A stretch of DNA of 64,000 nt from Heterostelium multicystogenum (lineage: Eukaryota; Evosea; Eumycetozoa; Acytosteliales; Acytosteliaceae): contig RCNN01000125.1 of assembly GCA_003667245.1 (NCBI GenBank), forward strand, positions 20,057 through 84,056, in the 5' to 3' direction. The number at the start of each line of letters is the position of its first letter. Positions within the stretch are counted from its first letter, which is position 1. Below, piece after piece: positions 60,325 through 64,000 of this stretch. The notes below the pieces were generated by a model, which was not told the DNA's origin, did no database searches, and saw only the letters and a program-made list of their open reading frames with translations. A program made the position numbers and the translations under genes.

Positions 60325-60886
60325 TTTTTTTTTTTTTAAGGAGGTAATAAAAGAAGTATTAAGCTTTATTTAATTGGATGGCCGGAACCATCAAATTGAT
60401 TAACAACTGAGAGTTTGTATCTTGAGGAACTAAAATGATGCTATCTACCAAAGATGAGAATGAGGCAAGGGGGTATCGTCGTAGTTTCAAAGTCACGCCT
60501 TCTGCAGATTTTCTCTAGTTCAATTAGGTTAAGTTCTAACGACGGCCAATGAGAGTCGACATGGTGAGGCTAACCCATGATTTCTATGCACAAGCAGTAT
60601 TCTGTACCTCCACATCTAAGCTGCCTGCATCAGCCTGGTGGGGACAGAGAGCTCCAGTACCTGATTAAGCTAATGATTCACCCAGTCATACGCTTGAAAG
60701 AGGCAAACATTTAGCCGCCCTACTAAACGTTGATTAGGAACTGTAGCCTGGGTATAGAAAAGTGACTGCCAAAAGGGCGGTAACGAAGAAGCTAGGTGTA
60801 ATGCGAAAAAGTGAAAAAAAGGAATTTGGATTTCGATGACAAAAGAGCGAAAACGATGCAAGAAATAGCTATACTAAAGTAGAATA
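60325..60886 (-). mobile_element. Candidate retroelement fragment or retrocopy with A13 tail, near tRNA-Val
   Basis: This block is clearly less AT-rich than its surroundings (about 60375-60830). On the minus strand it ends like a processed transcript: AATAAA near 60363, then about 25 nt, then 13 consecutive A (T13 at 60325-60337 on the given strand). A 63-codon frame lies at 60861-60670, and further short frames follow (for example a segment ending VVNQFDGSGHPIK-stop near 60378), separated by stops. It lies about 200-700 bp downstream of the tRNA gene at 61063-61135. In dictyostelids, non-LTR retrotransposons of the TRE group insert next to tRNA genes; that is established for the family. Assigning this block to TRE is inference, since I see no reverse transcriptase or matching target-site duplication. 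A structured RNA gene or mitochondrial insertion is possible. Confidence 0.35.
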
Positions 60887-60941
60887 GTTAATTATATACT
60901 TAGTAAAGAGAATGATAAAGAACGATAAGTATATAATTAAC
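60887..60941. repeat. Perfect 16-bp inverted repeat
   Basis: GTTAATTATATACTTA at 60887-60902 is exactly complementary to 60926-60941, with a 23-nt spacer. It lies at the edge of the less AT-rich block, between it and the tRNA gene, so it could mark an element end. Confidence 0.85.
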
Positions 60942-61018
60942 CACATCAAGTGGCTCTTGATATATAGATATATATATATATATGTATAAGGGTGATACAA
61001 GGAAAGATTATTTCTACC

Positions 61019-61054
61019 TCAAATGATTTTACCACATGCGGTAAAATCATTTGA
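61019..61054. repeat. Perfect 15-bp hairpin, 6-nt loop
   Basis: TCAAATGATTTTACC pairs perfectly with 61040-61054 around the loop ACATGC. It starts 8 nt beyond the 3' end of the tRNA gene. RNA polymerase III would be expected to stop at the T/A run between them, so the hairpin is probably not part of the tRNA transcript. Confidence 0.85.
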
Positions 61055-61062
61055 AAATTTTT

Positions 61063-61135
61063 ATCAAGAATGGGAATCGAACCCATGACCCAAACCGTGT
61101 TAAGGTTTTGTGATAACCAACTACACCATCCTGAC
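61063..61135 (-). tRNA. tRNA-Val (anticodon AAC)
   Basis: The 73-nt cloverleaf is complete without CCA. The acceptor stem is GTCAGGA/TCTTGAT, with two G-U pairs. The D arm contains GTAGTTGGTTA (A box), and the anticodon stem AAACC/GGTTT closes loop TTAACAC. The variable loop is followed by the T arm ATGGG-TTCGATT-CCCAT (B box). The anticodon AAC lies at 61101-61099 and reads GTT (and, as inosine, GTC) valine codons. There is no intron. Oligo-T after the 3' end (61056-61062 on this strand) would serve as polymerase III terminator. Confidence 0.95.
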
Positions 61136-61701
61136 TTTGGATGTGAAAATTAAATTTCCATTTTAATTTGTTTCTTTTTGTACATGTTAGAAAATTTGGA
61201 ACAACAAACTAATTACATTACAACTACCCAACTCAAATCAACATCTGAATCAAGTTTAAGCTAACAGTCAACAACCTGACCAAACAAACAAACTGTTATC
61301 AACTCATTCCAGAGATCCAATCTGAGAGGCAACAATCAACTGATCCAAACTATTCAGAACCGACCACTCAACTGACTATTATAAGATTGATATACTTCCC
61401 AATTAATAATAGATTCAATAAACTAGCTTTTGAATTTGAGATGGTTATAGATGATAACCATCCTATTCACTAGTCTCAAAAAAAAAATACGTGTTAGAAA
61501 AGGGTCTTGAAAGATATTGTCTCAACAGGGTAACAACTAGTAACAGTTTTATAAAAATTTAACGAAATAAGCCTAATTAATTTATTGTTCTTAGTTGTAT
61601 TATTAGGTAAACATGATGGAATCTATTTCACTATTAGTTTGATGTTTGTGGTTATTTTTTAAATAAATTGTTGTAAATGTTGAATGTTTCCAATATAGAG
61701 A
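61136..61701. other. Intergenic, tRNA upstream flank
   Basis: No gene was recognised. CAAC/ACAAAC-rich low-complexity sequence lies at 61200-61300, with A runs near 61480. Confidence 0.55.
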
Positions 61702-61860
61702 TCACTGAGGGTTAAAGTCTTGTTTGGAGGCTCCACATTCTGGGCACAGCCAGTCGTTTGGAAGTGAATGAAATTGAGTACCTGGAGGAATTCCTGTGTC
61801 TGGGTCTCCTTTTTGAATTTCATAAACATATGAACAAATACAACATTGATAATTTGTCAT
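61702..61860 (-). CDS. Stand-alone rubredoxin, 52 residues
   Basis: An intact, intron-less frame from ATG at 61860 to TGA at 61704-61702. The protein begins MTNYQCCICSYVYE and continues QKGDPDTGIPPGTQFHSLP and NDWLCPECGASKQDF, ending NPQ. It is a textbook rubredoxin. The iron ligands are Cys6 and Cys9 (C-x-x-C) and Cys39 and Cys42 (C-P-x-C-G). The G-D-P-D-x-G-I-x-P-G-T-x-F loop and the L-P-x-D-W core aromatic are both present. The length matches free bacterial rubredoxins (about 52-55). Rubredoxins carry one electron on a single Fe(Cys)4 centre. There is no targeting peptide or membrane anchor, unlike the plastid rubredoxins of algae and plants, so a cytosolic location is likely. Codon use is AT-rich like the surroundings, and a poly(A) leader precedes the ATG, as in native genes here. 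Origin by transfer from bacteria is an inference. Confidence 0.93.
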   Translation of the reverse strand: MTNYQCCICSYVYEIQKGDPDTGIPPGTQFHSLPNDWLCPECGASKQDFNPQ

Positions 61861-62173
61861 CTTTTTTTTTTTATTATTTATTATGTATCTTGTCTATCTA
61901 ATAATAATGGTCACTCTCAGGAGGAATGATTTTCGATGATCAAAAACGCTCTAAACCAAAATTGTTGAACCTATTAAAAATTTTAAACCCAAAAGGTTTA
62001 TCGGGATCTTTAAAGGAAGCACAGTTTTTTTTTGGTGTTAATTACACTTCAAGGAATCAGATCTGAATTCTAATGGGAATAATGAATCTGAAATAAATTA
62101 ACACTAAATTCACACAATGTCTTTGATTGAAATTTCTTTTTAAACCTTTAATTATAATGAGAACAATATTATA
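61861..62173. other. Intergenic, rubredoxin upstream region
   Basis: Begins with an A11-type leader on the minus strand next to the rubredoxin start; the rest is AT-rich and without features. Confidence 0.55.
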
Positions 62174-64000
62174 TTAGTGTGTTCTAAAATTATGATCAAA
62201 CTGTTTGTATTTTGGAAGATCATCATCGAATACAGTCTCGAAATAGTGGTATCTCTTGAACTTCTGTATTGCTGTATTTGGGTCTCTTTTGTAGAGAGCA
62301 AATAGCGAGATCTGCCTAAGATTTTTAGATTGGATATTCTTGGTTCTGATGTATTTTTGGACTTTTTCATCTTCTAGTAGCCATATAAACAAGTCAAAGC
62401 AGTAGATATATGCGTTGTACAGAGTTTCCTCTTCCCAAAGCTCAGGATCCATGGCTGAATAGATATACTTGGCCGTTTCTATGTGCTTGTTGGTAATGGC
62501 AGCATCAAGCATCTCAGATGTGAATTTAACTTGTGAATTCGGTCTATTGGTAAGATATTTGAGTATTTCCAGATGTCCAAACGTTGCTGCGTTTGTAATT
62601 GCGTTTTTCAGTGTGTCCCTCCGTTCTATTTTCGCTGAGAAAGACAACAATATCGAAATATCCACGCGATGAAGCCATGTCGATTGCATTTGACGAACAA
62701 ACACTCGGCAGGATTCTCATTGAAATATTTTAATAAAGTCCAATTTCCAATAGGAGAGTGCTGTGTCTATGGCACCAACAGTGTTAAAAGCAAGGGGTCG
62801 ATGACCTTGAACCAATTTGAAAATTTCCAACAAATCATTTACAATAATAAAGAAGAACATGTTCTCTTCCAAATAGTAGGAATGACATTCGGGAAGTTTG
62901 TACATCAGGAACTTCACAGCCTCCAAATTCTTCTTTTTGATGTGATTGACAAAATTCACTTTAGGATATTGATTTTTTCACGCATGTCAATTGCTGAATA
63001 CTGCTGAGAACCCAAATGAGCCCATTTCCATATCATTTTGATTGAGTGCAGTATCCAAGAATTTAAAGTGATACTGATGAAACTCAGTTCTGTTTTGATA
63101 AAGAAACTTCATCGTTGGCAAATGTTGGAGATATTTGAAGACATCGGCGCAACCTTCAATCCTGTTGAAATAAGAAATTCAACAACATCCAAGTGCCCAC
63201 TCTGGGCTGCGACATCCATAGCTTTTGAGCAGCATCCTTCTGTACGGTTTTCATGAAGCCATTTTTACGACCTCGAGCTTTCCGTAGCATGCGGCATTTT
63301 TCACATGGCAGAAGTACTGCATCCTTCAGTTCGATTTTCATGAAGAAATTGCAGTATGTCCATATAACCATACAAAGCAGCCCAATTCATTGCATCGACA
63401 GTGCATCCTTCTGTCCTGTTTTGGTGTAGAAACTTGACAATATCTAGCCTTTCCCATTTTGCGCAGCTTGATCCATTGATCTAGTAGTAAATTTGTAGTT
63501 ACTGTTGTAATGAAGCCACTCAATTGTTTCTTTGGATTTTGGAATTATCATTTTATCATCTGCGATTGTCTTTCGATGGTATAAAATACTTGATTGGCTC
63601 AAACTGGTCCTTTCTAAAGGCTTCAGAGACGACTGCATTCAAGTAGTAGGGCACAAGGACATTGGGGATTGTAGTATCCAACCATTTCAAAAGCTCGATT
63701 CTTTTTTGATTCAGCCAAAAGTGAATCGGTAAGTCCATTTACCTTGAATTCATTGGCTTTTTCCACTTGTCATTCTCGTTCGTAATAAATACTTTGCAAA
63801 TTTCAAAGTGAATTGGCACTGATTGCTGCTATCAAACGATCATGTCCAAGTATTCCTCCACAGCCGGACATATAAATCTATCATCGTTTTTTAAGCAGAT
63901 CGAGATCTTTCATATAATATATAACATTGTTAATAGCAATGTTCAGCTCATGTTCATTCAAATGCTGCACCCATGTAGTGTACAATGTCGTAGTGCTTTC
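62174..64000 (-). CDS. Ankyrin-repeat protein, 5' end outside window, several frame breaks
   Basis: The frame is open at the right edge (a minus-strand frame reads TTLYTTWVQHLNEHELNIAINN from about 63995), so the start lies beyond the window. The repeats are recognisable throughout in changing frames: FWLNQKRIELLKWLD near 63720, WLHYNSNYKFTTRSMDQAAQNG near 63490, units with HENRTEG near 63400-63150, and NLEAVKFLMYKLPECHS near 62900. They end with the clean stretch ITNAATFGHLEILKYLTNRPNSQ. A non-repeat C-terminus follows (ETAKYIYSAMDPELWEEETLYN, then DDDLPKYKQFDHNFRTH) to the stop at 62174. An in-frame GTAAAT donor-like site near 63736 may be an intron. It is related to the genes at 56286 and 59631. 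Five or more one-base changes make it impossible to say whether the gene is alive. Confidence 0.62.

Noticed and set aside
60375..60830. Ribosomal RNA or group I intron as the identity of the less AT-rich block
   Set aside because: I compared by eye with conserved stretches of large and small subunit rRNA and with group I core elements and found no convincing match. A mitochondrial origin is not excluded, only unsupported.

Overview
The window is nuclear DNA of a dictyostelid social amoeba (species not determinable from sequence alone). The reasons are AT-rich intergenic DNA with poly(A)/poly(T) runs, short AT-rich GT-AG introns (mostly 55-130 nt), long Asn/Gln/Ser tracts, and gene families typical of Dictyostelia: an MrfA-type membrane-bound transcription factor, a C-type lectin + IPT/TIG + EGF membrane protein, VIT/VWA protein, divergent F-box-like/leucine-rich proteins and ankyrin proteins with repeated NRTEGCT-type units. 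It is not bacterial or viral; there is no operon structure and no CRISPR array.

Layout. 0-5 kb (+): a proline-rich protein cut by the window edge, a propeller-like protein and an overlapping BMT5-like rRNA methyltransferase. 5-10 kb (-): an F-box-like/LRR gene, a broken ankyrin gene and a broken sirtuin. 11.8-14.2 kb (-): VIT/VWA protein. 15.3-17.9 kb (+): a Q/P-rich protein and the splicing factor SRRM1. 18-24 kb (-): urate oxidase and a comC-like surface protein. 24.6-28 kb (-): DNA ligase I. 28.7-31.7 kb: a second F-box-like/LRR gene, a DUF6314-like protein and a tiny PET117 gene. 32-42 kb (-): mrfA and a large FG-repeat nucleoporin. 43-46 kb: ribosomal protein P1 and a 2-oxoglutarate oxygenase. 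47-52 kb (+): a large unidentified gene. 52.4-53.6 kb (-): a polyprenyl diphosphate synthase. 54-56 kb (+): a Ser-rich protein with a possible zinc finger. 56-64 kb: three ankyrin genes enclosing a tRNA-Val, a retroelement-like fragment and a small stand-alone rubredoxin.

Genes rebuilt by reading splice sites rather than single open frames include SRRM1 (3 exons), urate oxidase (2), DNA ligase I (5), RPLP1 (3), PET117 (2), the polyprenyl synthase (3) and the C-terminal exons of both F-box-like genes. Many long genes change frame by one base, often at A or T runs. Housekeeping genes are affected too, so most of these breaks are probably sequence errors rather than gene death. One break is different: both F-box-like paralogues shift +1 at exactly the same codon. 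Most genes are housekeeping and functionally independent of one another. The parts most worth a second look are the rubredoxin, the shared +1 shift, the tRNA-linked element and the ankyrin cluster.
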